Below are positions 17,260 through 26,323 of a stretch of 64,000 nucleotides of DNA, in pieces. This stretch comes from Bacillus aerolatus. GTDB lineage: Bacteria; Bacillota; Bacilli; Bacillales; Domibacillaceae. How positions within the stretch are numbered: position 1 is the first letter of the stretch; each line of letters starts with the position of its first letter. The stretch spans positions 247,812-311,811 of the forward strand of contig NZ_WEIO01000005.1 of assembly GCF_009183655.1 (NCBI RefSeq). Reading direction: 5' to 3'. The position numbers were made by a program, and so were the translations under genes. The notes below the pieces were generated by a model. It ran no database searches and was not told the origin of the DNA. It worked only from the letters and a program-made list of their open reading frames with translations.

Positions 17260-19401
17260 TTACCTCACCTTCGTGAAAAGTTTTTCAACTGATTCTGCTG
17301 CGCCGCCTTGTGCCACTTTTGATGCGACAAATAAAGTTCCATTTTCTGAAACAGTCGCTTGCCAATGTGGTGGCACCGAGGTTGTCGAGTCACGCTGTAC
17401 GATAATGGCAGGTCCCATGATCAAGTCGTGTGCCAGCAATTTGCTTCGATCGTAACGAGGAGTAGGGAAACGTTTAATCTCACCGTCCACCTCAAATACC
17501 GTTTCACGCTCATACATGAGTGCTTCGTTCGGATTGATCCGATCGCCAACCTCTAACTTTGGCATATTTAATGAAGGTGTTTTTCCTGTAGCGACGATGC
17601 GCAGAGTAATTAATTCCACCACATTGTCAGGGAAATGATGACCATACTCTTCTTCATGCGCCTCGTGGAATCTTTGACTAATCATCGCCATGGATCGCTC
17701 AGTAAGCGTTCCGTCTGGAATGGATGCACGCAATTCAAACCCTTGCCCTGCATACCGGCACTCGGCTATTCGCTCGATCAAGATGTCCTCTGGATTGACT
17801 CCATCCTTGATCAATTGAGCGTAGGCAGTGCTAGATAGATCCTCAAGTTCAGCGTTAATTGACTGGATTGTTTCATCAGTGATTTTGTCGATACGGTTAA
17901 TATGAGATTTAATAAAGTCGTATTTAAGGTCTCCAACTAATAAACCTGTCGCTGCGCTAATTCCCGGATAATTCGGGACGATGACTAAGTTACAGCCTAT
18001 CGTTTCAGCCAAGTCAACGGAGTGAAGCGGCCCGGCACCACCCGCTGCAAACAAGGCAAATTCACGCGGGTCTATCCCTTTACTTACCGACTTGGCACGG
18101 ATACAAAGAGCCATATGGTTGTTAATAATTTTAAGAATGCCGAGAGCCGCCTCTTCTACAGACATATCTAGTTGACGGCAAAGTGTTTCTTCCACTGCTT
18201 TATAGCTTAATTCAGGGTGCAATTGGAGATCTCCTCCAAGAAACTGTTCGGGATCGAGACGTCCAAGTATGACGTTGGCATCAGTTACACACGGAGACTC
18301 TCCTCCTTGCCCATAACAAGCCGGACCTGGATTGGCGCCTGCACTTCTAGGTCCTACCCGGAACGCCCCGCCGGTATCAATGTAGGCAATCGATCCGCCG
18401 CCTGCGCCAATAACTTCTACATCAATCATCGGAACAAGCACTGGATAGCCGTTCGCTTCCGCATCACGAGGATTAATAATTTTCGGTGTGTTATTTGGAA
18501 TGACGGAAATGTCCGCTGAAGTGCCGCCAATATCTACACTAATGAGATTAGGAACTCCCTCCAGCTCACCGCACCAAGCAGTAGCCAATACGGCTCCTGA
18601 TGGCCCCGACTTCAGCAAGGTTACTGGTTTTTCCGTTGCCATGTCACTAGTAGCCATGCCGCCTGAGGACTGCATAATGTGAAGCTCTCCTTGTAACCCG
18701 GCGTTATCGAGAGCACTCACTAAATGATCTAAGTATCGGCTGACGCGCGGGGCAACATAGGCATTCATCGCTGCCGTACTAAATCTTTCATACTCCCGCA
18801 TTTGAGGAGCAATTTCACTAGAAGTAAAGCATTGTACTTCCGGCCACATTTCCTTTACGATTTCCTTCGCCCGTTGTTCGTGTGCATCATTTAAGAATGA
18901 AAAGAGGAAAGAAACGACTACAACATCTACTTTTGACTCTTTCAGCCGCTGCACCGCTTCGCGAACTTCTTCTTCATTCATCGGTACTTTTACGCGGCCA
19001 TCCGGAGCGGCCAGTTTCTCTGTGATAGGAATACGGTTTCTGCGCAATACTAAAGGATCCGCTTGCCAAGGAAGATCTTGCTGAATGGAGAAATTCTCTG
19101 CCTTTTTATGACGGGCAATGTGCAAAATATCCCGGTAATTTTTAGTAGTCAACATCCCGACTGCAGCACCGTCACGCTCAATGATAATGTTAGTGGCGAC
19201 CGTTGTTCCGTGAAGAACATAGTCTACATCTGTTACAGGAACCTCGGCATTTTTACATAGTTCTTGAATGCCATTGATCACCCCGATAGACTGATCCTCA
19301 ATCGTACTTGGAACTTTGTGGACGTGAATTTTATTCGTTAATTCATCAACTAGTATTAGATCAGTAAACGTTCCACCAACATCAACACCTACTCGAATCA
19401 T
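17260..19401 (-). CDS. hyuA: Hydantoinase A / N-methylhydantoinase alpha subunit (ATP-hydrolysing)
   Basis: 713 residues of the HyuA family with the actin-like ATPase fold. GVDVGGTFTDLILVD is at residues 4-18, VLHGTTVATNIIIER follows, then SVDIGGTSADISV and GGSIAYID. GAGGGS and AAGGAGPLHSVDLAE also match the family. It works with HyuB. AAAGGAG lies nine bases before the start. It is the first gene of a hyuA-hyuB pair with a cre-like site about 40 bases upstream. The ATP-dependent N-methylhydantoinase route leads from N-methylhydantoin to N-carbamoylsarcosine and then sarcosine. The sarcosine-forming amidase of that route is not in the window. Confidence 0.87.
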   Translation of the reverse strand: MIRVGVDVGGTFTDLILVDELTNKIHVHKVPSTIEDQSIGVINGIQELCKNAEVPVTDVDYVLHGTTVATNIIIERDGAAVGMLTTKNYRDILHIARHKKAENFSIQQDLPWQADPLVLRRNRIPITEKLAAPDGRVKVPMNEEEVREAVQRLKESKVDVVVVSFLFSFLNDAHEQRAKEIVKEMWPEVQCFTSSEIAPQMREYERFSTAAMNAYVAPRVSRYLDHLVSALDNAGLQGELHIMQSSGGMATSDMATEKPVTLLKSGPSGAVLATAWCGELEGVPNLISVDIGGTSADISVIPNNTPKIINPRDAEANGYPVLVPMIDVEVIGAGGGSIAYIDTGGAFRVGPRSAGANPGPACYGQGGESPCVTDANVILGRLDPEQFLGGDLQLHPELSYKAVEETLCRQLDMSVEEAALGILKIINNHMALCIRAKSVSKGIDPREFALFAAGGAGPLHSVDLAETIGCNLVIVPNYPGISAATGLLVGDLKYDFIKSHINRIDKITDETIQSINAELEDLSSTAYAQLIKDGVNPEDILIERIAECRYAGQGFELRASIPDGTLTERSMAMISQRFHEAHEEEYGHHFPDNVVELITLRIVATGKTPSLNMPKLEVGDRINPNEALMYERETVFEVDGEIKRFPTPRYDRSKLLAHDLIMGPAIIVQRDSTTSVPPHWQATVSENGTLFVASKVAQGGAAESVEKLFTKVR

Positions 19402-19439
19402 ATGAACAGCTCCTTTTTTCTAGTTTCTCTATTAAAATA

Positions 19440-19453
19440 ATCAAGCGCTTTCA
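19440..19453. promoter_or_regulatory. cre-like site upstream of hyuAB
   Basis: On the minus strand TGAAAGCGCTTGAT: a good left half of the cre consensus with a weaker right half, about 40 bases upstream of hyuA. Confidence 0.4.
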
Positions 19454-19705
19454 TTCTTTTCCGAAAGTATTGAATCGAAGAAAAACCTCAGCTGCTGTAT
19501 GTAAGAAACAGGGCCGATCCTGTTACCTCCTTACATTTCCCATAGGTGTAATTAAACGGCTATCCTTACGAAAAAAACCGCGTTGATCCTAACTGTGCTG
19601 CAATCACCCCTTTCAAAGAACCTGTTCCCTTCTTCTATTAATGAAGAAGAAGGGGCTCTAAATAAATAACCGGTAAGAATGCTTTTTCATTCACTTTCTT
19701 TATTT
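19454..19705. other. Gene-free stretch upstream of hyuA
   Basis: Contains a perfect hairpin, CCCTTCTTC (19627-19635) with GAAGAAGGG (19646-19654), lacking a U-tract on either strand. No gene or clear promoter seen. Confidence 0.4.
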
Positions 19706-19856
19706 TTGGCTGCTTTCGTAAACTTTGTTGCTATTAGAAAAGGGTTGGTTGATTTCCGCTCCAGGATGCTCGCTTTCCGCGCCAATCAACCCTTTTGCTA
19801 CACTTTTTGTCATAAGAATATACTACAAAAACAACCATCTTTTAGAAAATAGCCTT
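19706..19856. repeat. MITE-like element, short copy
   Basis: About 150 bases with the same ends as the element at 15218. The left end is TTGGCTGCTTTCGTAAACTT and the right end GAAAATAGCCTT, with AACAACCATC before it. The centre keeps GGTTGATTTCCGCTCC...CCAATCAACCC but lacks the G/C-rich core, as expected of an internally deleted copy. It lies just past the stop of the MFS gene. Confidence 0.6.
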
Positions 19857-19861
19857 ATTTT

Positions 19862-21271
19862 TTAATTGACCTTCCATTCAGACGAGCTTTCAATTGAATC
19901 AACTTCTTCTTTCGTATCCACATCTATTTTCTCATCTGCAATTTCATCTAATGGCTTGGATTTCGTCTCATCACCTAAAAGTAAGGTAGAGATCATTCCG
20001 ATAAATAAAACACCCGTCGTCATAAGAAACACACCGATAAATCCTAAAATAGGATACATAAAACCAATGTAAATGGGAGCTAATAACCCTCCGATCCTTC
20101 CAAAAGCAGAAGCGGAACCCGTGCCTGTAGATCGAATAATTGTAGGGTATTGTTCAGGCGTATACGTATACATCCCGGCCATTGCCCCTACCATAAACAG
20201 CGATGTGAAAAAACCAGCTATAAGGATTGCTGTTGAAGCGTCCGCCTGGCTCAAAAAGAAAGCTGAAACCGAAGCGAGTCCTAAATAACTAACAATCACT
20301 TTTTTCCGGCCGATCATATCATTTAAAAAGGCTGCGGAGAAATATCCAGGAATTTGTGCAAGATAGATAAGAATCGAAAAACCGAATGATTTTGAAATTT
20401 CAAAGCCTTCGTTGTAGAGCAATGTTGGCAGCCATGTAAAAAAGCCGTAATAAGAAAAGATAACAGAGAACCAAAGAACCCATAACATAATTGTTTTCTT
20501 TACGAAGGCTCTTTTCCATAAAGCAAAGAAGCTTCCTTTTTGCTGAGCCGCCGGACTCGCCGTTGTTGCAGCAGGGGCCGGCAGTTTTTCACCTAAAGCT
20601 TTTTCAACGCTCTTCTCCATTTTTTTCATTTCCTGGTCAGCCTCTTGTAACCTGCCTGCTGATTCCAGCCATCTAGGAGATTCAGGCAACACTCTTCTCC
20701 AGTAAATAACTAAAAAGATAGGCAAGGCCGTTATAAAGATAGCAAGACGCCAGCCATTATCCGACATCGGAATGATAAAATAAGCGAGAACAGCAGCAGC
20801 TACATAACCAAAAGAGTGGAAACCTGTCAATGCACCAATATATTTTCCCCGATATTTACTCGCAATTAACTCTGCTAAATAAGGAGCAAGGATCGCACTT
20901 TCACCACCTGTACCAAATCCAGCAATGATACGCAGCCAAAAAAAGTGTTCCCATTGACCTGCAAACGCACTAACTAAGGTAGCTAGACAATAAATAACTA
21001 GTGTATACATGATGACTTTTTTTCGGCCGATTTTATCACCCAAATAGCCGGAAAGAAGTGCCCCGAAAAAATACCCAATAAGAACGGAACTGCCTAATAA
21101 CCCGGCTTGTCCAGATGATAAGTTCCATAGACCGATAATAGATGGCAAGACGAAAGCTACCATTGCAATATCCATGGAATCAAACGTATTTCCAAACCCA
21201 CTTATTACTAATAACTTCCTGTTATACTTATTATCAGGGATTCTTTCAATTCTAGAGCCAATATTGGCCAT
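19862..21271 (-). CDS. MFS transporter, NiaP/sugar-porter-like
   Basis: A 469-residue, 12-helix major-facilitator protein with two MFS loops: GYLGDKIGRKKVIMY after helix 2 and LNDMIGRKKVIVSY after helix 8. It also has RIIAGFGTGGESAILAPYLAE and PESPRWLESAGR before the long central loop. These are signatures of the sugar-porter/AAHS/NiaP (YceI) group. It ends in an acidic hydrophilic tail of about 45 residues. AGGAGGG precedes the start. Substrate unknown; next to hyuAB and the NCS1 permease, a ring nitrogen compound or aromatic acid is plausible. Confidence 0.8.
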   Translation of the reverse strand: MANIGSRIERIPDNKYNRKLLVISGFGNTFDSMDIAMVAFVLPSIIGLWNLSSGQAGLLGSSVLIGYFFGALLSGYLGDKIGRKKVIMYTLVIYCLATLVSAFAGQWEHFFWLRIIAGFGTGGESAILAPYLAELIASKYRGKYIGALTGFHSFGYVAAAVLAYFIIPMSDNGWRLAIFITALPIFLVIYWRRVLPESPRWLESAGRLQEADQEMKKMEKSVEKALGEKLPAPAATTASPAAQQKGSFFALWKRAFVKKTIMLWVLWFSVIFSYYGFFTWLPTLLYNEGFEISKSFGFSILIYLAQIPGYFSAAFLNDMIGRKKVIVSYLGLASVSAFFLSQADASTAILIAGFFTSLFMVGAMAGMYTYTPEQYPTIIRSTGTGSASAFGRIGGLLAPIYIGFMYPILGFIGVFLMTTGVLFIGMISTLLLGDETKSKPLDEIADEKIDVDTKEEVDSIESSSEWKVN

Positions 21272-21586
21272 CCTTTGCCCTCCTCTTCGGTAGCAGCATT
21301 ACTTGTTTTAATTGTCGTAATGTCGTATAATGTAATTGAAATGTCGAAATTTCAGTATTTTGCAAAAAATTACCCATTTAGTTTGCTCGGATACTCCTAT
21401 CTTCCCTATTACTCTTATTGAAATGATAGAGCCCCACGGATAATATACTGAATATTTAAAAAACTATAGGCATAAAAAACGGCTTCTTCCTTTCATCAAT
21501 CATTTAAACAACACAACAAATTATGTCAATATTGGTTAATAAACAAACTATTATAACTCATTTTTAATTTATTATAAAGATACAAA
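21272..21586. other. Intergenic region with an inverted repeat
   Basis: No gene seen. TGAAAT-GTCGAA-ATTTCA at 21337-21354 is a perfect 6-6-6 inverted repeat about 65 bases upstream of the MFS start, near an A/T-rich ACATTATAC block. It is a candidate operator for that gene. The rest is A/T-rich without recognised signals. Confidence 0.35.
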
Positions 21587-23077
21587 TCAATTTACTGTTT
21601 CAATCTCATTATTCGTTACCTCTTCCAATTGATCTTCTTGCTCTTTAACAGATATAGGAGAGTGTAGACGCATCAAACCGATATAAGCCAAAAAGGAAAG
21701 AACGACTCCTAAAAACCAAGAGATGTCATATAGCCCTTTCAAAGAAGGCACAAACGCCCCAATCAAAGCAACCGCAGCACCAAATCCGGTGGCAGCAAAC
21801 GCTCTATAGTTATAGCCTTTAAAATAAGTGTACTCTCCTTCTAAAGAATAGATATCGTTCATATTAAGTTGGCGCTTGCGGATAATGTAATAATCAGCAA
21901 TCATCACACCAGCGATTGGACCAAGCGCACCTCCAATCAAGTTGAGGAGAGTAAAGATTGTATCAGCATTCTCCATTAACTTCCAAGGGAATGTAAAGAG
22001 AGCTGCAAACATTGTAATGTAAAAGCCTCGTTGGAAAGTGATCCACTTTGGAAACAAATTGGCTAAATCATAAGCCGGTGAAACTAGGTTGGCAATAACA
22101 TTTACCGTGATCGTTGCTGCTGCCAGCATAAGAGCTGCAATGGCAATGATAACCGGTCTGTCAAACTGTTGGAGAAGTACGATGATATCCCCTACCGGCT
22201 TCCCAAAGACGACTGTTGTAGCAGCTGTTGCTGTAACTGTGACAAACGTAAATATAGTAAATGTTACTGGGAGTCCATATAATTGGCCTTTTATTTGATC
22301 TTTCTGTGATCTCGCAAATCTGGTAAAGTCGGGTATATTTAGAATTAAGGTCGACCAAATCCCAATAATACCTGCTACTGCACTAATGAAAGGGAAAAAT
22401 GCTGTTCCGAACGTCTCATACTTCCCAGTTTGAGAGAATATCGTATTCAGCCCGCCCCCTGCATCAATCGCCCACCAGAGTAAGCCGATTAATACAATAT
22501 ATACTAAAGGACCTGTAAATGCCTGGAATTTCTTCAGTGACTCCATCCCCCGCTTTAACACTAAGAAGTGCAGCGACCAAAAGATTAAAAAAGAAAGCAA
22601 TCCTGGCAGGCCGATTCCTAAAAACGTCCAGTCTCCCCCTAGATTAGCCCAACCTGGCCAAAAGAGTGTGAACGCTATATTAAACGCTGCGCTCCCTGCA
22701 TACGCCTGTATGCCTAACCACATAATCGCAACTAGCCCGCGTAATACGGCTGGAATATTTGCCCCTAATGTTCCATAAGAGGTTCGAATCAATACCGGGA
22801 ATGGTATTCCATATTTAGATCCAGCATGACCATTAAGTGCTAAAGCTCCATAAAGGATAAGCGACGCAGTAAAAATAATCGCAATAACTTGCCATGGTGA
22901 AAACCCTAAAACAACTAATCCCCCAATTGTTGCATATGTCGGAATATTATTGATAACACCCATCCACATAGAAGCAAAGTTTTGTGTTTTCCAAGTCTGA
23001 TCCTCCGGCAGTACTGGTAACAAGTCGGGGTTACTAAGAGAACTTGCCTTCTCTTCACGAAGATTAGATAGATTCAT
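21587..23077 (-). CDS. NCS1-family permease (hydantoin/allantoin/nucleobase)
   Basis: About 496 residues, 12 hydrophobic segments, of the nucleobase:cation symporter-1 family (relatives Mhp1 and PucI). Residues that line the Mhp1 substrate pocket, as I recall them, have counterparts: W and Q in IMWLGIQAYAG, W in GIWSTLILNIPDFTRF, N in ANLVSPAYDLANLFP. The C-terminal IADYYIIRKRQLNMNDIYSLEGEYTYFKG is also typical. ATG 23077 is chosen because AAGGAG lies six bases upstream; a TTG at 23083 is alternative. Beside hyuAB, uptake of hydantoin, N-methylhydantoin or allantoin is the likely role. Confidence 0.85.
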   Translation of the reverse strand: MNLSNLREEKASSLSNPDLLPVLPEDQTWKTQNFASMWMGVINNIPTYATIGGLVVLGFSPWQVIAIIFTASLILYGALALNGHAGSKYGIPFPVLIRTSYGTLGANIPAVLRGLVAIMWLGIQAYAGSAAFNIAFTLFWPGWANLGGDWTFLGIGLPGLLSFLIFWSLHFLVLKRGMESLKKFQAFTGPLVYIVLIGLLWWAIDAGGGLNTIFSQTGKYETFGTAFFPFISAVAGIIGIWSTLILNIPDFTRFARSQKDQIKGQLYGLPVTFTIFTFVTVTATAATTVVFGKPVGDIIVLLQQFDRPVIIAIAALMLAAATITVNVIANLVSPAYDLANLFPKWITFQRGFYITMFAALFTFPWKLMENADTIFTLLNLIGGALGPIAGVMIADYYIIRKRQLNMNDIYSLEGEYTYFKGYNYRAFAATGFGAAVALIGAFVPSLKGLYDISWFLGVVLSFLAYIGLMRLHSPISVKEQEDQLEEVTNNEIETVN

Positions 23078-23138
23078 AGACAACTCCTTTGATTTTTATA
23101 TAATTAATGAAACGCTCATATAAGAGTGCTTCATCAAT

Positions 23139-23152
23139 ATTAAGCGCTTACA
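23139..23152. promoter_or_regulatory. cre-like palindrome upstream of the NCS1 permease
   Basis: ATTAAGCGCTTACA, a near-palindromic cre-type core matching 12 of 14 consensus positions, about 60 bases upstream of the permease start. Confidence 0.4.
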
Positions 23153-23246
23153 AATAATGCAAAAATCTTAATATATGCGGGAATAACTTGTTGTCTTCTG
23201 TTCTTCTAAAGAGGAGTTAATTACTATCTGAAGGAGACTGAACTGA

Positions 23247-23375
23247 GTGTCTATTACAATACTATGGGCGGCAGTTTCATTGAGTTTAGGGGTTATAATG
23301 TTTTTGTTTTACTTAATTGAGAGTTTTAAAAATGACTTCACTCCTCCATTCAATATTGCTTACTTTTCGGAGTGA
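23247..23375 (+). CDS. Possible 42-residue single-pass membrane protein
   Basis: A short reading frame starts GTG with AAGGAG ten bases upstream and is divergent from the NCS1 permease. Residues 4-24 (TILWAAVSLSLGVIMFLFYLI) would form one transmembrane helix, followed by ESFKND. Small one-helix proteins accompany some bacterial symporters, so an accessory role is conceivable. Against it, the last third of the frame overlaps a perfect 11-bp hairpin that looks like a terminator. I recognise no family. Confidence 0.35.
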   Translation: MSITILWAAVSLSLGVIMFLFYLIESFKNDFTPPFNIAYFSE

Positions 23376-23383
23376 AGTCTTGT
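23334..23383. terminator. Hairpin terminator near 23.35 kb
   Basis: GACTTCACTCC (23334-23344) and GGAGTGAAGTC (23369-23379), a perfect 11-bp stem followed by TTGTT on the plus strand. It would end the small plus-strand frame; on the minus strand it follows the M20-to-NCS1 direction of transcription. Confidence 0.55.
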
Positions 23384-23453
23384 TCTAGTGTGAAGTTTTT
23401 TGAAACAAACTTGTGTAATCCTTACTTCTCATAGTTCATTACTAGTACTCTTT

Positions 23454-24794
23454 TTATTTCGTAATCTCTTCGTATCCACTCCATTCTAATATGTTTAAAA
23501 CATTCGTTTCGACACAGTCTAACCAATCCTGCACATTCACCCACTCATCAGATCCGTGGAGATTGCCGCCTTTCGGACCGTAGATGATGGCAGGCATATT
23601 CATGTAAAGAAGCGGGAAACGAATATCACTAAATGTAGGCATTCCGAAGATTTCTGTTGTTCTGCCTACGACTTCATCAATGTTTGACTTGACCATTTGA
23701 ACAAAAGGATGACCAGGGCTTATTTCGGCTGGGCTTGTGTGCCATTCGTAAGTAATTTCCGGTGGGTTTTCCGATAGCCACTCATCTTGGGCAGCCACTC
23801 TCTTAACCGCTTCCTCAATTTGTGCCTTCACTTCTTCAAGAGTTTCATTCGGCGGATAACCAATTGTCCCAGTTAGTTCACATTCAGCTGGCACTTTATA
23901 TGCCCATTGACCAGCATTGATCATCGCTGGAGTTAAGTTACTTGAACGAACTTGCATATCGGAAGCAGCGAAATAACGTTCAAATGGTGCATAGCTGACA
24001 GTTTCTACCCGCTTATTGTCTAACTCGATTAAAGCGTCATATATTTTCATGGCTTTGCCGATGGCATTAATTCCGACTTGACCGTTTAAGTTGTGAGCAG
24101 CTACTCCTGTCACTCTTATTTTGAAAATTAATCCGCCTGCACAAGCAATTTGAGGTCCCGCTCCTGTTGTTAGTGGATGTGGGTAAATACATGCATCTGC
24201 CTTAAAGTTCTGTTCTTCAAGATATTGGGTCATCGCAACAGCTCCACCGGCTCCTCCTACTTCCTCATCAACAACAGATATGGCGGTAATGTTTCCTTTT
24301 GGTTTTAATCCCAATCCTTTAATGACTTCTAATGCCGCAAGGATCGAACCAAAGCCGCCTTTATTGTCAGCCGTTCCCCGGCCATACATCAATCCATTTT
24401 CGATCACTCCATCGTGTGCTGGATATTTCCAGTGCACTAAGTCTCCCACCGGAACGGTGTCCACGTGAGTAAACAACAGCAGTGACTTTTCTTGATCTGT
24501 TCCAGCCCACTTACCGACTACATTTGGACGTCCCTCGAATCCTACGAGCCGTTCTACTTCTGACTCTGTGTATTCAGGATGACGGCGAACTTTTGCTGCA
24601 TCGGCAACGAATGTATCCACTTCAAGACCAAGTCCTAACATAATTTGTTTAATATGTTCTTGAACAGGTCCTTCATATCCTGTTTCACTAGGAATTTGGA
24701 TTAATTTTTGTAATCCTTCAATCAAGCCATCTCGATTCTTTTGCATATAAGTACTCACTCTTTGACGTACTCCATTGGACAATAATGTCTCCAT
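23454..24794 (-). CDS. M20-family metallohydrolase (ArgE/DapE/YgeY-like)
   Basis: 446 residues from ATG 24794, which has GAGGAG eight bases upstream; a TTG at 24803 is alternative. All M20 metal and catalytic residues appear: His-x-Asp in LLLFTHVDTVPVGD, Asp in YGRGTADNKGG, Glu-Glu in VVDEEVGGAGG, and the C-terminal His in NLHGSDEW. The dimerisation domain lies in the middle. It resembles YgeY-type and acetylornithine deacetylase-like hydrolases, which act on N-acyl or N-carbamoyl amino acids. Next to a hydantoinase and its permease, it could hydrolyse the N-carbamoyl product (for example N-carbamoylsarcosine), but this is inference. It is divergent from the LysR regulator. Confidence 0.85.
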   Translation of the reverse strand: METLLSNGVRQRVSTYMQKNRDGLIEGLQKLIQIPSETGYEGPVQEHIKQIMLGLGLEVDTFVADAAKVRRHPEYTESEVERLVGFEGRPNVVGKWAGTDQEKSLLLFTHVDTVPVGDLVHWKYPAHDGVIENGLMYGRGTADNKGGFGSILAALEVIKGLGLKPKGNITAISVVDEEVGGAGGAVAMTQYLEEQNFKADACIYPHPLTTGAGPQIACAGGLIFKIRVTGVAAHNLNGQVGINAIGKAMKIYDALIELDNKRVETVSYAPFERYFAASDMQVRSSNLTPAMINAGQWAYKVPAECELTGTIGYPPNETLEEVKAQIEEAVKRVAAQDEWLSENPPEITYEWHTSPAEISPGHPFVQMVKSNIDEVVGRTTEIFGMPTFSDIRFPLLYMNMPAIIYGPKGGNLHGSDEWVNVQDWLDCVETNVLNILEWSGYEEITK

Positions 24795-25126
24795 TTTCAA
24801 CACTCCTCAATTATTTTTTTAGATGATGCGTGGAAAGCTTGGGCAATTAGACATCGATGATCATTAAGACTTAAAATATGTGTATAAAATTGAAAAAGCT
24901 AGTTGCTTTTTCGGTTAAAAATATAAAACTTTATTTTAAATGTATCCCCTTACAATTCATTGTTTTAAGCTCAAACCATGATTAGGGAATCACTATCAAA
25001 CTTTTATATCTTAATATTCACATCCTTTCGAATATTTGTTAAACTAATCATACAGCCACTAGCCAATTTTTTCTAATACATCTTTGTTTACTAGTTGATA
25101 CTTTAAAAATATTAAGGGGTGCATGT
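24795..25126. other. Divergent regulatory region, M20 hydrolase / LysR
   Basis: About 330 bases of A/T-rich DNA without a gene. It contains a perfect dyad at 25013-25036 (listed separately) and must hold promoters for both divergent genes. Confidence 0.5.
25013..25036. promoter_or_regulatory. LysR-type operator candidate
   Basis: AATATTC-N10-GAATATT, a perfect 7-bp inverted repeat with ATTC-N10-GAAT inside. This fits the T-N11-A interrupted dyads bound by LysR regulators. It lies about 90 bases upstream of the lysR-type start and 220 from the divergent M20 gene. Confidence 0.55.
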
Positions 25127-26035
25127 ATGGAATTAAGGCATTTAAAATACTTTGTTGCTGTGGCGGAAGAGCTTCATTTTGGCAGAGCAGCCCAACGCTT
25201 ACAGATGGCGCAGCCGCCTTTAAGCCAACAAATTAAACAACTGGAGGCTGAATTGAGTGTGCTTTTGTTTTCCCGGACGAAACAACGCGTGGAATTAACG
25301 AAAGCTGGAGAGGCTTTTCTAAAGAGGACGTATGAAATTTTAAATCGTGTACATTTGGCGTGTGAAGAGGCAAAAAGTATCGATCGCGGAGAATCCGGCC
25401 AATTAATATTAGCCTTTACGGGATCAATCGCTTTCGAACTTCTTCCCTTATTACTTCGAAGTTATCAAGAAAAATACCCGAATATAAATATTGTCTTGCG
25501 GCAAATGACAACAACAGAACAAATGGAAGCTCTTCATGAAAGCACCATTCACGTTGGTTTATTGAATATACCTGTTGAAAGTGCATCGGTACACGTAGAA
25601 ATGCTGCGTGAGGAACCATTTATTGCTGCCTTGCCAAAAACACATCCATTAGCCTCAGAAACAGAGCCTATCGATGTATCCCGCCTTGCGAACGAACATT
25701 TCATCATGACCCCAAGAAAAGCAGGCCAGAGTTATTATGATGCCGTCATTAGTCTTTGCCAGCATGCTGGCTTCAGTCCTAAAAAGACTCAAGAAGCGCA
25801 AGAGCTGCATACGGCTTTATCATTTGTTGCTTCCGGAATAGGCATCTCCTTACTGCCATCTTCCATTCAATTTGTCAAAAACGACGAAATTGTCTACTTA
25901 CAACTCAAAAAAAGCTTTACTACATGTAAAGTGGGAGCAGCATGGAACAAGAAAGAAAGCTCTCCGGTTGTCCATTCATTTATTTCATTTTTAAAAGAAT
26001 CGATTATTCCTAGTTTGACAGAGAGAGGTATTTAG
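25127..26035 (+). CDS. LysR-family transcriptional regulator
   Basis: 302 residues. The N-terminal winged helix starts MELRHLKYFVAVAEELHFG, then RAAQRLQMAQPPLSQQIKQL and LFSRTKQRVELTKAGEAFL. The effector domain (about 90-300) contains FIAALPKTHPLA and VASGIGISLLPSS. It resembles the CatM/BenM/HcaR group. AAGGGG precedes the start. Divergent from the M20 hydrolase and the hydantoin-type genes, it probably controls that cluster in response to a pathway intermediate. Confidence 0.88.
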   Translation: MELRHLKYFVAVAEELHFGRAAQRLQMAQPPLSQQIKQLEAELSVLLFSRTKQRVELTKAGEAFLKRTYEILNRVHLACEEAKSIDRGESGQLILAFTGSIAFELLPLLLRSYQEKYPNINIVLRQMTTTEQMEALHESTIHVGLLNIPVESASVHVEMLREEPFIAALPKTHPLASETEPIDVSRLANEHFIMTPRKAGQSYYDAVISLCQHAGFSPKKTQEAQELHTALSFVASGIGISLLPSSIQFVKNDEIVYLQLKKSFTTCKVGAAWNKKESSPVVHSFISFLKESIIPSLTERGI

Positions 26036-26040
26036 CGGGT

Positions 26041-26214
26041 GTGCAGATTCCGGCTGTTCTTGCGTATAAATCGAACTTAGTCGTGCAGAAAATCGGACAA
26101 CTCGTGCACAAAGCCTGGCGGCCGGTGCATAAGTTTGTTTGCTGTGCACAACTCAATGATTCCTGTGCAGAAAGCTGTCATAGCCGTGCATAAACACCAA
26201 TAACCGGTGCACAA
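26041..26214 (+). repeat. 21-bp GTGCANAA iterated element, copy B
   Basis: Nine units start at 26041, 26062, 26083, 26104, 26125, 26144, 26165, 26186 and 26207, an exact 21-bp period with one 19-bp unit in fifth position (GTGCATAAGTTTGTTTGCT). It begins six bases after the lysR stop and is followed by a terminator. Most spacer bases are shared with copy A. Confidence 0.88.
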
Positions 26215-26253
26215 TCAATGCAGCACCGCTTTCCTTTGCTTATTAAAAAAACA

Positions 26254-26299
26254 GGGCAGCTCCAAAAGTCCGTTAAACACCGGCTTTTGGGACTGCCCC
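26254..26299. terminator. Terminator between lysR and gcvPB
   Basis: GGGCAGCTCCAAAAG with CTTTTGGGACTGCCC, followed by CTTCCTTTT on the plus strand and AAAAAA on the other flank, so probably bidirectional between convergent genes. Confidence 0.8.
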
Positions 26300-26323
26300 T
26301 TCCTTTTCAACTCTATATGCAGT

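Noticed and set aside
19627..19654. Intrinsic terminator near 19.64 kb
   Set aside because: The stem is perfect but neither strand has a U-tract and no gene ends close by.
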